Shown: positions 49,901 through 61,400 of the stretch, piece after piece
Position numbering within the stretch: position 1 is the stretch's first letter
Layout of the letters: the number at the start of each line of letters is the position of its first letter
From: Taxillus chinensis
Taxonomy: Eukaryota > Streptophyta > Magnoliopsida > Santalales > Loranthaceae
Length of the DNA: 64,000 bases
NCBI GenBank assembly: GCA_023512835.1
Contig: CM042091.1
Coordinates: forward strand, 39,446,107-39,510,106
Direction: 5' to 3'
Notes under the pieces: generated by a model
What the model saw: the letters and a program-made list of their open reading frames with translations, nothing else
What the model was told of the DNA's origin: nothing
Databases searched by the model: none
Translations under genes and position numbers: made by a program

Positions 49901-50407
49901 CGGAATGTCCATTACTTGTCTTCAACCTATAAAGTTTTGCCACTGCAGACAGCTTTGTAAATTTAGAACAACCGGGGTACAAAGGCTTTTCAGCATCCTC
50001 AAGTAGTTTTTTAAACACATGAGGATCGTCAGGACATTGCTCTTGAGCAGCTTTAACCATGTCCACTACATCTGCACGTCTTCGGGTGTGTAAGCTTCAA
50101 AATAGGTGGAACAACCAATATGTTCTGGATAAGATGTGACCCTTGGCAATTCTTGTACACTTGGTAATTCTTCTCCATGCTAATACCATGTGTGGTACCT
50201 TTGATCAATTCCATAAACGAACAAATGATCTCTTACCTCTTCTAAAGGTAAACACTCGCAGTTAGCACATCGAACACATGGACATCTCAATGAGTTATGA
50301 CCATTTGCATTTAGCATTGCAAAATTTAGAAACTGATTAACTCCCTCGTCATATTTGGGCAATCTCCTATCCATGGACATCCAAGATTTATCTAAGAGTA
50401 TATCCAT
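46977..50407 (-). pseudogene. CACTA TNP2-like transposase, decayed
   Basis: Order on the minus strand: MDILLDKSWMSMDRRL and CPCVRCANC (transposase-associated zinc domain, 50407-50180); MVKAAQEQC part (50066-49740); DPRNLRLALSADGINP and GPKQPGIDIDVYLAPL (TNP2, 49489-49172); TINDFPAYGNLSGC, CPICGEDT (49191-49003); LDVMHIEKNVCDSIVGTLLN and GPVQFRWMYPFERYMK (DUF4218, 48897-47905); SGVSLVATALHVASARDNNP (DUF4216, about 47450) and QAKQVFYVQDQLDLTWSVVL (47225-46977). Early TAG codons after HTWY and after PEDVQM, plus frame changes, make it a pseudogene. It would have been the catalytic transposase. Confidence 0.85.
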
Positions 50408-50443
50408 CTTCATATAACATTTAAAGAAAGACCTAAAACACAT

Positions 50444-51783
50444 GGAGAAAGTTAAACATTGTCCTCATATGAGGACACAATTATAAGTCAATAAAGATAG
50501 ATAATTACACTTGAAAAGAGAGGTGTACATCAACAAAATTTTATATGATAAAACTCAAGATATCAAAGATAGCATGTTTAGAGTCGCTACAAAATAATTT
50601 TTCAATTGTATGACACAAAATTTAATTGATATAACAAAAGAGGTAACACTGAATAAAGTAATCATTTATACTTCTAATAGGGCTAGGTGTATGATGCTAA
50701 CTCTATTAATTATATACTTCACTGGAAATGAAAATTTGTAATGAAGACATCATTACTCCCAGTAATTTGTGTCACTGGAAATACAGATAGGAAGTAATTT
50801 GTAATGAAAGTGACAAATAGTTGATTTCCCATTAATTTGTCCGGGTAATTTGTAATGTAGTGACAAACAGTAGATTTCCAAGATGTAGTGAAGTAATGAA
50901 AGTGGCACGTTTCCATGTAATACACAAATCGAGATAGGATAGGAAGCGAAACGAAAGACATGACCGATTTTAAATATACCCAAACAAACACTCACAATCA
51001 TGCAGCGTAAATCAATTAGATTATTAGACCAGGTAGAAACAGATGGAGCAAGCAAAGGAATAACACAGATGTGAAAAAACAAGCACACATCAAGATGAAA
51101 AAATACCAACCCCAAGACCTAACAACTCTCTTATCCGATGTGGCTTCTTCCTTCAAAATCAAGAATCGGTCGCCTTCTTCTAGCTTCCTCCAACAGCCGG
51201 TGGGTGGTGGAGCTAAGAGATGTGCGGCAGTGAAGGCAGGATGCAACGGTGTCGCAACAGTGTGAGCTTCGTGCGTGGCTCTGTGGACTGAGGCGTACCG
51301 CCGTTGGCGCAGTTAGTATCAGTCGGTGATGTAGCAACACCGTTTGTGTTTGGCGATGCAGGGACCGAAGGCGATGTGCGTCTACCGGCGTCAACAAAGC
51401 TCGGACGGACGGCGACGTCGAGAGAGAGCGCACTCGATTTGGGGACGGACGGACGGCGATCGAGGAGCAAGCGCTTAGGGATTGAGAGCGAGCGAGTGAG
51501 CGAGAGAGAGCACGATTGATTTGGGGACGATTGGCGTTAGAGATTTTGTTAGAATATTAACGACGTTTACTAAAAGCGCTCGTTATAAAGAGTGATTACT
51601 ACGACGCTTTAAAATTAGCGTCGTTTCTTATTAATGACACTTATAAGAAAGCGTCGTCACCTTTCTAAATTCAACAACATGCCTTAGTACAACGTCGTCT
51701 TTTAACAATGTTAATGACGCTTTCATAAAGCGTTGTTAAAAGTCAATTTAAAAGCGTCGTTGATGCACTCTTTTGTAGTAGTG
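50444..51783 (-). other. CACTA 5' terminal region with subterminal repeats
   Basis: From the CACTACTACAAAA terminus at 51783 inward there are at least six GCGTCGTT/AACGACGC-like hexamer-plus motifs (51550-51770), as is usual for transposase-binding subterminal regions. A GC-rich stretch (51150-51540) with minus-strand ORFs is probably leader sequence and is not called as a gene. Confidence 0.6.
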
Positions 51784-54211
51784 TAAGCTGATTGGGAAAC
51801 TTTGATCATATATCAGCTTTACAATCTTTGTATCCATTCTTATATTAAATATACATTGTTGTTTCTTTTAGAAAATATCTTGTGTTCATCTTCCGCTTAT
51901 TGTTTACAAGATCTATTTTCCTGAATCTCATCTTTTGATAAAAAGATCTCATGAAAGAAGTTTATTCACCCCCTTTAGACTTCAAGGGACCTAACCAGGT
52001 GATGTTAAAGCATCTATCAATCGAGATTCAATGGAAGGAGAACAAAGCACCAACTCAAAACTACGAAAGAGTCCATAGATCCCAGTTCTTTAGAACTTGA
52101 AGCAACACACAAGGTTTACATCTTTCAAGACAGAGGAGTACAAACATCAAGCAATGGTGGCCAACAACTATAATAGTGGAACTGAGGAAGTTGAAGATTC
52201 CTTTGATAATGAACAACAGAAAAGAGCCAACCTTTGCTTCATGGCTACAACTGAGGTAAATACTCATGCTAAATATAAAACTGAAATGGCTAATGTTAAG
52301 AAACAAGTTGAACATGAAAATTTTGAAAGAAGAGAAATAGCTAAGATGTTTCTTTAAAAAGAAGAAAAAATAAAAAATGTTCAACGCAAAAATGATGATC
52401 TGGAAACTCTAGTGTTTAAATTTAGGGATAAAGATTATAAGAACAAAAATGTTAGAGTTGAAAATAATGTACTTAGAAATAACATTCAATTGTCAACTAC
52501 TCAAATTAAGTCCCTAAAAGAAGAACTCGATAAGGAAAAAGAATTAAACCAAAAGTGGTAAAATTCAAATTGAGATAAATGCCAAGTTTAGAACCTTACC
52601 AGGCATTAGAGGATTTACACCTAGTTTAGCTTTCGGTAAACCTAAAAATGAGGAATTAGTCTCTGAAAGCTCAAAGTCTGACAACCAAGAAGAGGAAACT
52701 ACAATCAAAAGCAAGCCATTGAATTTGTCTCGGCAGATTTAATGAACATAGACTGTGGTGAAAGCAAGGCTATTGTTAAACCTCTTAGTGCAACAATATT
52801 GGTTTCTAATGCTAAAGAAAGCGTTGTTGTTGTGAATCCTCAGATAGCATCACCTATTCCCATATATAGAGAGAAGGTTGTTGAAGATATCCTTAACACT
52901 TCAACAACCATTTCAACTAAAGTGTGCAAAGAATATATTGTTTCAGCTTACAAGGGATTAAGCTTTGTGGATGCAAAGATAAGGGGACAACCTAGGACTA
53001 CTCCAAAGCTCAAAATTGATCTAATTGCATCTCCATGTATGAGTGCATGCTCCATTTGTCTAGACATAGGTGATTATTATTATGACTACTGAAGCCACGC
53101 AATGCAACAAAAGAGAACTAATTGAATTAGATCACCTAGAAAGTTCAATAAGAGCCAACATAGTTCTTTTAAGAGTCCTAAAAGCTCAAGTAAATCAAAA
53201 AGCCCTAGGAATTTCAACAATCCTGAAGAGTTTAAAACTGAGCAAAAACACATTGGTGCACAAGTTCATGAAACAAATAAAAGATTAGAAGAGAGACCTT
53301 AGCATGGGTTCCAAAAGGAAAAAAATCTGCTACTATCTTTACTACATATTCTAACCGCCCTAAACAAGTGTAAGCACCAAAAGTGTAAATGTTGTCGTGC
53401 AGGAATATTCATGGAGTATTATGGAAGATCACTTGAAGAAAAATATCAATTCAAGTAGGTGGTAATTAGATAGTGGATGCTCACAACACATGATAGATGA
53501 TAAAGATTTTCTTGTGGACTTTGAACGGAACAAAGACCCATTTGTTATGTTTGGCAACAATAAGAAAGGTAAGACATTAGGATATGACACCTTGACAAAT
53601 GGTATTATTTCAATTAAAATTGTTGCATTAGTTTAAAGTTTGAAACATAATCTTTTCAGTGTCAGTCAATTGTGTGATAGAGGCTTTGATGTTATTTTTC
53701 TTAATAATGAATGTCATGTCGTTGAGAAGGTCTCACGAGATGTAAAACTTAAAGGAACAAGAATCAACAACATTTATTTTGTGATCTTAGGAAATAATTC
53801 CTCTGAATTAATTTGTTTCCTTGTTAAAGCATCTAAGGATGTAGCTTGGTTGTGGCATAAGAGATCTGCATATTTAAATTTCAAATCTTTGTTTAGACTT
53901 GCATCTTTAGATTTAGTGACTGGTTTTTCCAAGTGTGCTTTTGAAAGAGACTCTCCTTGTAAAGAATGTCATCTAGGGAAGTAAACTAGGCACACATTCA
54001 AAAGTTTAGGCACAAGTTCAATTTGTTAGCCACTCCAACTCTCCACATGGATCTTTGCGATCCAATTCCTGTTGTATCTCTTGCTGGTGTAAGATACTCT
54101 CTAGCTATAATTGATGACTTGACCAAATACATATGGGTGAGATTTCTTAAATCTAAAACTCAGACTTTTGACAATTTAATAGACCTATTCAATTGGATGA
54201 AAACATCATAA
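51784..54211 (+). mobile_element. Decayed copia (Sirevirus-like) fragment: LTR end, gag, protease, integrase
   Basis: 51784-51995 resembles an LTR end (ATCTTCCGC, TTCACCCCCTTTAG, CAAGGGACC), like the fold-back element. gag follows (about 52030-52560) with EEVEDSF, ANLCFMATTE and a Lys-rich coiled coil. RWWLDSGCSQHM-like protease sequence lies at about 53460-53500, HNLFSVSQLCDRGFDVIF and LWHKRSAYLNF (GAG-pre-integrase) at 53640-53990, and LHMDLCDPIPV...AIIDDLTKYIWVRF (integrase core, two Asp) at 54030-54150. Many stops. The CACTA end abuts it exactly, so the CACTA element may have landed in this LTR. Confidence 0.75.
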
Positions 54212-57200
54212 GGATTGAGCATTCAATGTATCTGGCACATGCGAATCATGTGTGTATTTTTATGTATGTGTTAGCTCAAAAAGTAATAATTTATTTATGT
54301 ATTTACTGCCTTTCTACTCTCTAATTGTGAAAAGTACGTTTTATAGTATGTCTTGTATTTTGTCTCATTTTGTGTTTTTCTTTGTCTTTTTGTGATATCA
54401 TTTATAGAAATGATGGATTCAAAAGATAAGGAGTATTGGGTTTTGCATACGCAACAATACTATTTTGCATGTGGCGAAGCTATGCATGTATCGATGATGT
54501 TTTCCACGGGCCATAGAAGTGATAGATGAAGACAAAATATTTACAGAGTTGAATTGTGTTGCACGTAGCGATGTGTGCACGTGGCAATGATAGCCATGTG
54601 AACCGCCAGTACGCTTGGGTGGTAGTGTTCACTCTTGCCTTGAATGTTTGTGATATCTATGTGGTTTTCAATTGGATCAACTGAACGTCAATAGACAAGA
54701 CTTGAAAAACATAATGGTCACAATGATTTAACATTTGATCGACACATGGCAATTATGTTTATGGGAATTTGCGTTAAGAGGAAAAATGTAACGATACCGA
54801 GGGGATGATCAAGGCTGGATTAGGAAGCATTTATGGAATAAAAGTAAATGGATAATGAATAAAAAAACAAAATGGATGCATTTGGTGGGGGGATCGGATT
54901 TTGTGAATTTTTTATATCGAAATTGGAATATCGAAGAACACAGTCGGCTTGGAGGATCATCAAAGGAATGAGAGAAGGAGCCATTGAGAGCATTCAAAGG
55001 ATTCAAGCTTACTGAGAAAATCAAGTATACCTTTGAATGTAACGTGGTTTGTAGATACAATATGTCTGGCATGTTTTTCTTTTTTTAGGGGTGCAATGTA
55101 GCCCACAAATCATTTTGTGTTAGTTCGGTTGTAGAGTGATGTTTGTAATTTTAAGTTTCATGTAAGTTTTGCCTTATCTATAGAGTGTTTGATTTATGCA
55201 TGAATCAAATATGTTAGCCCTAGCCTAGGGTGGATCATGGCAAACTTATGTGGGATGCGTTACCGAGCTAACCAAGCTTGTAGTACATTTGATTGGCATA
55301 TCACACTTCCTTATTAAATCCTATCTCGCATGGAACAAAATGGTTTTGGGATTGAGCTTAATCTTCTTTGCATGGACCAAATGAAAGAAGAAAAGTGTAG
55401 GCCAGTGGAACTAAGAATTATAGCATTCATAATATAAAAGAATGTATGCATAGTGAAGGGTGGTAAAATTGCACCCATGGAATCACAATCGCTGTTTATA
55501 ACCCAAAAATTATTTTTCCAAATTCTCTTTACTAGTTTGTTTCCTGTTATTTATATTCAATTACAATTATTAAATCAATCTAAGAGAAACATTTGATTTT
55601 CTAGATAACTAAGAGAAAGACATGTTTTGATGTTTGCTTTACTTAAATTGATGCACAAGATCTTCGTGGGAACAATAATCTAGGCTTTAAAATTACATCA
55701 TGTTATTACTTGACTGTACACTTGCAATACACTGCTTTTGGTCGTGTCAAGTTTTTGGCGCCGTTGCCGGGATCTAGTGTGCTTTTGATTTAAGTAGTAG
55801 GCAACATTGTTATCATCTTGACCTTGGTTAATCTAGATCTTATTGCTGAATTTAGTTTTAAACAGAATTGGTGCCGTGCATTTGATTATTAGGTTCTGGG
55901 TTGAGTGATTGTTTATTTTGTGTGAGTTTATGTGTGTTTTTGATTTTGTTGTTTTGTTTATAGGGAGCTTTTCTTAGGCGTTTTATGGTGTATGACCTAT
56001 TCAGGATCAGAAAAATTGCTTCCATTTGATCCTGAACCAGAGCGTACTCTGTTAGCATGGTGACGATCTTTAGTTGTTACGGAGGCTACAAAGGGTGTGC
56101 AAGCTTCTTCTCAGGTTATTAAAGGTGATGAACCGCAATCTGCACAAGAGCAAAGCGTTAACAAAATGGCAAACAAGAATAGGACCGCCATCATCGTAGT
56201 AGTTCAGCCAGCCCAACCATTACAATAGGCTGCTGTAGGACAAACACCACACACGTTAAAAGATTTCATGCGTCCTATGATGGCAGACCAATATTCTGGC
56301 ATCCAGTGGCCGCGCATTCAGGCCAACAACTTTGAGTTAATGCTTGCCCTGATTAGTATGGTAGGGCATAAATCATTTGGTGGTATCTGCTTATCGAAGA
56401 CCTGTATAACCATCTCTCCACTTTCTTGGAGATGTGTGATACGGTAAAGATGAATGACGTCCCACACGATGCCATTAGACTGAAATTATTTCCCTTTTCA
56501 TTAAGGGATTGGGACAAGAGCCTGGTTGCAGTCTTTACCTCTGGGAGCTATTTCTACATGACAAGATATGGTTGAGTATTTCTTAGCTAAATATTTCCTA
56601 CTTACTAAGATTGCTCATCTTAAGAATCAGGCGAACCAATTTAGGCAGTCTGACTTGGAGTCATTATATGAAGCTTGGGAGCGGTTTATCTTCTTGGGCT
56701 GAATTTCCTACCTTGTCCTTGAGCTATTTTCCATGGCCTGGTGGAAGGAATTATGGAGGTATTTATGTATGACTTTTATGTTTATGGGTCATCTTTTGAT
56801 AACTGGTTAAACATTTTAATTATTGTTTTGAAACGGTGTGAAGAAAAGCACTTAGTCCTTAACTGGGAGAAGTGTCATTTTATGGTCTAGGAAGGCATTG
56901 TGTTGGGCCATAAAATTTTTGCTACTGGGTTGGAGGTGGACAGAGCTAAGATATCTATCATTGAAAGATTGCCCCGTCCAACCAATGTAAAATGAGTTAG
57001 AATTTTTTTAAGACATGTTGGTTTTTACCGAAGGTTTATTAAGAGTTTTTCTCAAATTGCTAAACCTTTAAGTACTCTGTTGGAAAAGGATACTCTTTTT
57101 CAATTTACTGTTGATTGCATGTCAGCATTTAAAATTCTAAAAGAGAAGCTCACTTCTGCTCCAATAATTGCTACACCAGATGGAACATTGCTATTTGAAC

Positions 57201-58480
57201 TAATGTGTGATGCCATGATTATGTTGTAAGAGCTGTGTTAGGATAACGAAAGGACAAGGTGTTCAGGGTTATTTATTATGCTAGTAAGACTCTAACAGAG
57301 GCTCAAGCATTATTATGTAGAAGCTGAAGGCAAGTTGGTTGATAACATCTCCCTCACTGGTTAAGGACAGTGATGGTGTAGTTAAAGACAATAAAGAAAT
57401 GTTTGATGGGAGGCAACCCATTTTTGATATCGTTTTACTTATTTTTATTTAATAGCATTTAGTTTCTTGTCTAAGTTAAAAATAAAATAAAAACAAAGTA
57501 AAAAAATTTGTATATGGCATTGGCACGTGGCGAATAGCACCACGTGCAGTTGCCACGTGCGCCTCTATTTTGGTTGGCATGATCATATTTAATAAAAAAA
57601 ACAAGATAGGTGTACACATAGTGAATGCACGTGGCGCTATTTGCTACATCCTATCGCCACGTGCAACCAATTTTGAGATTGCATTATTTTTATACATGTT
57701 ACGATGCATGTGGCGATGGTCATCATGTGCAAAACAGAGTGTGTTTCTTTTATGAAAGAAAAAACAAAAAAAAGGGGTGCACGTAGCAATCATCGCTATG
57801 TGCATCGCCACGGGTGTGGCTTTGATAATTTGCATAAATGAATAAAAACCATATATAGTTGTTGTGTGCATGGAGCGCTGCACGTGGCGGTAGTCGCCAC
57901 GTGCTATTGCTACGTGTTGATGCTACTTGCATTAGGTTCAGTGGGAAACCATAAAATTTGAAACCCGACAGAGCGGGAAACTTCATGGGTCAGCTTTCAC
58001 AGTGTGATGACTGACACTTGCATTCGAACATGCAGTCCAAATTGATCGAAATATGGAATTTTATCACATGGCGGCAATTGTTTGACCTAATTAGACATGT
58101 GCAGCCGCCTTTTGAGTACTATATAAGATTTTGTGGGGGATTCATTTATTCAAGCATTCCAAAGTTAGTTGTTTATTTTCCTCTCTCTACGATGCATGAC
58201 GTGCTCTCCGGCAAACATTTGGCGATACGTGCAGCTCTCTCTTGGCTATACTCCCTTCCGTTTGGTGTTCTCACGAAGAAACCTTGTAAATCCAGCTGGG
58301 GTTTGCACGCTTTTGATGCTTCTAACATCTATCCTAGTCATGTCTTGGACTGGAATTTATTTACTTGGACTAATTTTTCTTGGTCCGTGGAAATTCATGA
58401 CTGTCTGGAGTCCACTGGTGTGTGCAAGTTGGTGGCAGGACCATGCCAACTCATGTTCACTAACATTATTGAATTTTATA
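54212..58480 (+). mobile_element. Athila/Tat-like gypsy remnant
   Basis: The primer-site signature TTTTTGGCGCCGTTGCCGGG (from 55752) follows an LTR-like end GTGTCA (55749). gag at about 55990-56750 shows WPRIQANNFELMLALISMVG and HDAIRLKLFPFSLRD in broken frames. RT and thumb follow at about 56790-57210 (LVLNWEKCHFMV, GIVLGHKI, FLRHVGFYRRFIKSFSQIAKPL). TGGGAGGCAACCCA at 57408 is typical of Athila post-pol sequence. Much of pol is deleted. Flanking CACGTGG-rich parts may be LTRs, but exact LTR bounds were not found. Confidence 0.7.
57520..57915. repeat. Array of palindromic CACGTG motifs
   Basis: Seven CACGTG hexamers by my count, arranged as inverted pairs such as GCACGTGGCGGTAGTCGCCA plus CGTGC (about 57880-57904). 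Decayed relatives occur at 54460-54600. Confidence 0.75.
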
Positions 58481-59041
58481 TGTAGGTCCCAAAGTGAGTC
58501 TAGAGGGGGGGGGGGTGGTGAATAGACTATTTTCGTAGAAGTTAAGACTGTAAGCTAGTAAATGAATATTAATTGAGAAGAGTTAATATGGTATAGGAGT
58601 GATTATTGACTATCTAACAAATCTAAGATGAGAGTTAATGCTGTGGATGGGATAGACCTCAGATATTTAGCGAATATTCTTACGAATGTCAATATGAAGA
58701 GATTGACTCTGTTTGAAATGTTCTACGATAGATTTTGATTGTGGATAAACAACACAGTGAGTAGACTGTATGATTGTGCTGGATCTATTTAAACAAGATT
58801 ATGTGATGAATCATTCAAGGATGTTTTTGTTCTTTGATCAACACGGCACACAACAAGAAGTTTCTCTCAGAGTCTCTCTCTAGCATCGGAACTCTCTTGG
58901 ATTCTATAAGAGTTATTTCTTTAATGCCTGTTAGAATGCTATATTTTGGGTTTTGTGTTCCACGCACTTTGAGAGAAAGGATGACTCATATCATTGTTAA
59001 GCGTGTGAGAGATATATTTTAAGGTCATAATGCATGTGCGC
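58481..59041 (-). mobile_element. Reversed copia LTR, outer part (U5 end)
   Basis: The plus-strand start TGTAGGTCCC at 58481 is the inverse of a U5 end of the type GGGACC-N-CA, with the TTCACCCCC/GGGGGTGAA motif next to it. 58640-59041 is homologous to 4590-4990 with moderate divergence. It continues at 60880 beyond the inserted solo LTR. Confidence 0.6.
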
Positions 59042-60874
59042 TGTCACGCCCTGGTTTTCCAACCCGAGGAGATCGGAACGTGACCCTCCCTTTACCTGGG
59101 TTTGGATAAAGGGGTAGAACACAACATACACTTCAAAACCAAAATCACACAATTATTTAATTGAAACCATATGCCTTTATTATGTTTCAAACTTCATTAC
59201 AATATCTCCCCTTGGGGTTACAATGCCTCAACAAAATTACATAATGCAAATAACACAAAACAAAGCCACAAAACAGAACTCTTCCACCTTAGTGTTCCCA
59301 CCTAACGCCTGTAGGTTCCTGGCAAGAGAACACACCACAGGAGGAGGGGTGAGCATCCACACTCGCTAGGGGATCAAGTCTCCCAACCCATCCCATGCTC
59401 CTAGCATCTACATGCCATGTGTACAAGTGCGGTGTCGTGTTACAATCATTTCAACAGGACAATAACAAACCACACCAGTAGTTACAATTCTCTACCACAC
59501 AAGCCACAAGTGATTTAACCGCCTCTTCAGGCCAATGATTTAACCGCCTCTCAGGCATAGTTTCCACAGGTCGGTCTCACCGACATTAACTCGGCCTCTC
59601 GGGCTCCACGGTCGATCTCACTGACATCAACTCAGCCTTTCAGGCTCCACAGTTACATAAGCATTGCCTCAGCCTCTCAGGCTTCTTAGGCTCCACAGAC
59701 AACAACAAACATTTAACATATATCTCAGTTATTCAGGCATAACAACAAACACTTAACATGCATGTCCACCCTGGTATAACAACAAACACCTAGCATGCAT
59801 ATCCTCACAGACATTACATCAAACACCATTCAGGCATAACCACGCTGGCATAACATCAATCGCATAACATTCATGGCCTCACAGGCATAATATCAAACAC
59901 TTAGTGTGCAGTGCCACACAGGCCTAATCTCAACCCATACTTGCCACTGAAGGCCAACATTCATATAGGAGGTCACACCTATATGAATTTACATATAGAT
60001 AGTATAACAATAACAGTAGAAGCTTTATAAATCCTCTACACAGGGCCTAACCCAAGAACAGATCAGGTGCGACAGAACCCCTACCTTGGAAACGTCCTCC
60101 TGCTCTTGCTCCCATGCTAGACGCCGTCCTCCCCACGCAAGATGCTCCGGCAGCAAGCCAGCAGCTCTCCCTCCCTCTCTCTCTCTCTGCGACGGTTGGT
60201 GGAGCAACAAACCCTAAACCTAAAACAGAGGGCTCTTCATCCTTATATAGACAACACAACATCAAAACGACGTAGTTTTGATTAAGTGAATCCCAAAGAT
60301 CAAAATGACTTAGTTTTGATTACACAAGTTGCAACCTTTTCGCATCCATACTCGACAAAATATCCATAATTCCAACATGGTCCTTTGGGAAAAGATGATT
60401 AGAATAACAAAACTAAGGTAACCATGCAAAAATATGTCTGCACGCCAATTTGAACGCCAATTCCCCAATTGGCGTGCGGCTCCAAAAGCACTCAAACTTT
60501 ACCCCAAGCCCCTTTGCATCTTGTAGAGGCTCGAGAAGTAAAAATATGCTTGCACGTGAAATAGGTGAATTCACGTGCAGCTCCAAATGCTCTGAAATTT
60601 CTGTGGTAGGTAGAGGACCTCATTCTAAGCAACTTTTTGTTCTTGCACGCCAATTGTTTGAGGCCATCTACCATATCAAAAGTAAGCTCCAAGATCTGCC
60701 AAAACATCTTAAAACCGCGTGTATATGCATAGCATCTTCCTAGGGCATAAATGCACGTTATCACTTGTCACATGCACCTCCCAAAAGTCCCCTCTTGGGC
60801 TCATCTCTTACCTCAAACTTGTGCACCAACATCCAAGGTGTTTGTGGTTAACCTCTTACACACGGGTCATTACA
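59042..60874 (-). mobile_element. Solo LTR of a Tekay-like gypsy element, with TSD
   Basis: Plus-strand ends TGTCACGCCCTGG (59042) and GGGTCATTACA (60874); 1,833 bp. TGCGC flanks both sides (59037-59041 and 60875-60879). It is homologous to the LTR at 61401-63370 but diverged. A minus-strand TATA box (CCTTATATAG at 60241 on the plus strand) supports the orientation. The interior was lost by LTR-LTR recombination. Confidence 0.9.
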
Positions 60875-61400
60875 TGCGCCTTGTCATCCATCCCAACATT
60901 CTGACTTACCACCACTTAAAATGCGGAATTACAGGGGTTGAGTTGATCTGCTCTAATTCTGCAAATTTGTTGCCCATGCTGTGTATTTGCATGCCCGTAC
61001 TGGTACAATCGATCTTGACCGTTCATCCGTTGATGGTGGTTGGCGATCATTAATGCAATAATAAATGCACTTAATCGCTCAGACGGCGCAGACTTATTGT
61101 ACAAACCCTAGTTGAAGATATCGTTAAGTAAGATGCTTAGGGTTATGAGTTTGCTTCGAAGGTCTGGTGACTCGAAGATTTACCTCAAAAATTTGGGGTA
61201 AGCCTTTTTTTAGTGTATAATGATATTCAAGCTTCGACAGCATTATCTCTTGCGAGTCTTCGATTCTGATTTTTTTTTTCGAGTCTTCTAGCCCAGTAGT
61301 TCTCAGATTCAAATAGGCTCACTCGAAGACATAGAGTTGAAGACTCACAGCTAGTAGTAACTCAGTACGCTCGTTAAGAAACCACTCTAAGCACCTCAAC
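60875..61400 (-). mobile_element. Reversed copia LTR, inner part
   Basis: Continues the LTR of 58481-59041; homologous to about 4990-5420, including GTTGCCCATGCTG-N-TATTTGCATGCCC and the start of the TCTTCGA repeats (61255-61290). It is cut at 61400 by the Tekay-like element and should resume beyond the window. Confidence 0.65.

Larger units (their letters stand above)
37114..51783 (-). mobile_element. CACTA (En/Spm) transposon, interrupted, left end undetermined
   Basis: The right terminus reads CACTACTACAAAAGAG on the minus strand from 51783, followed by GCGTCGTT/AACGACGC subterminal repeats (51540-51775). Two genes follow on the minus strand: a TNP2-like transposase (about 50407-46977) and a Transposase_24-like gene with a C-terminal Ulp1 domain (46793-37114). 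A copia derivative is inserted at 37314-43200. The matching left terminus was not located, so the 37114 bound is only the last coding base. Confidence 0.8.

Noticed and set aside
51131..51470. Minus-strand Arg/Ser-rich ORFs near the CACTA terminus
   Set aside because: GC-rich leader sequence; overlapping ORFs in several frames with no domain.
58018..58485. 155-residue plus-strand ORF
   Set aside because: Lies in LTR-like sequence with a TATATAAG box inside; no recognisable domain.
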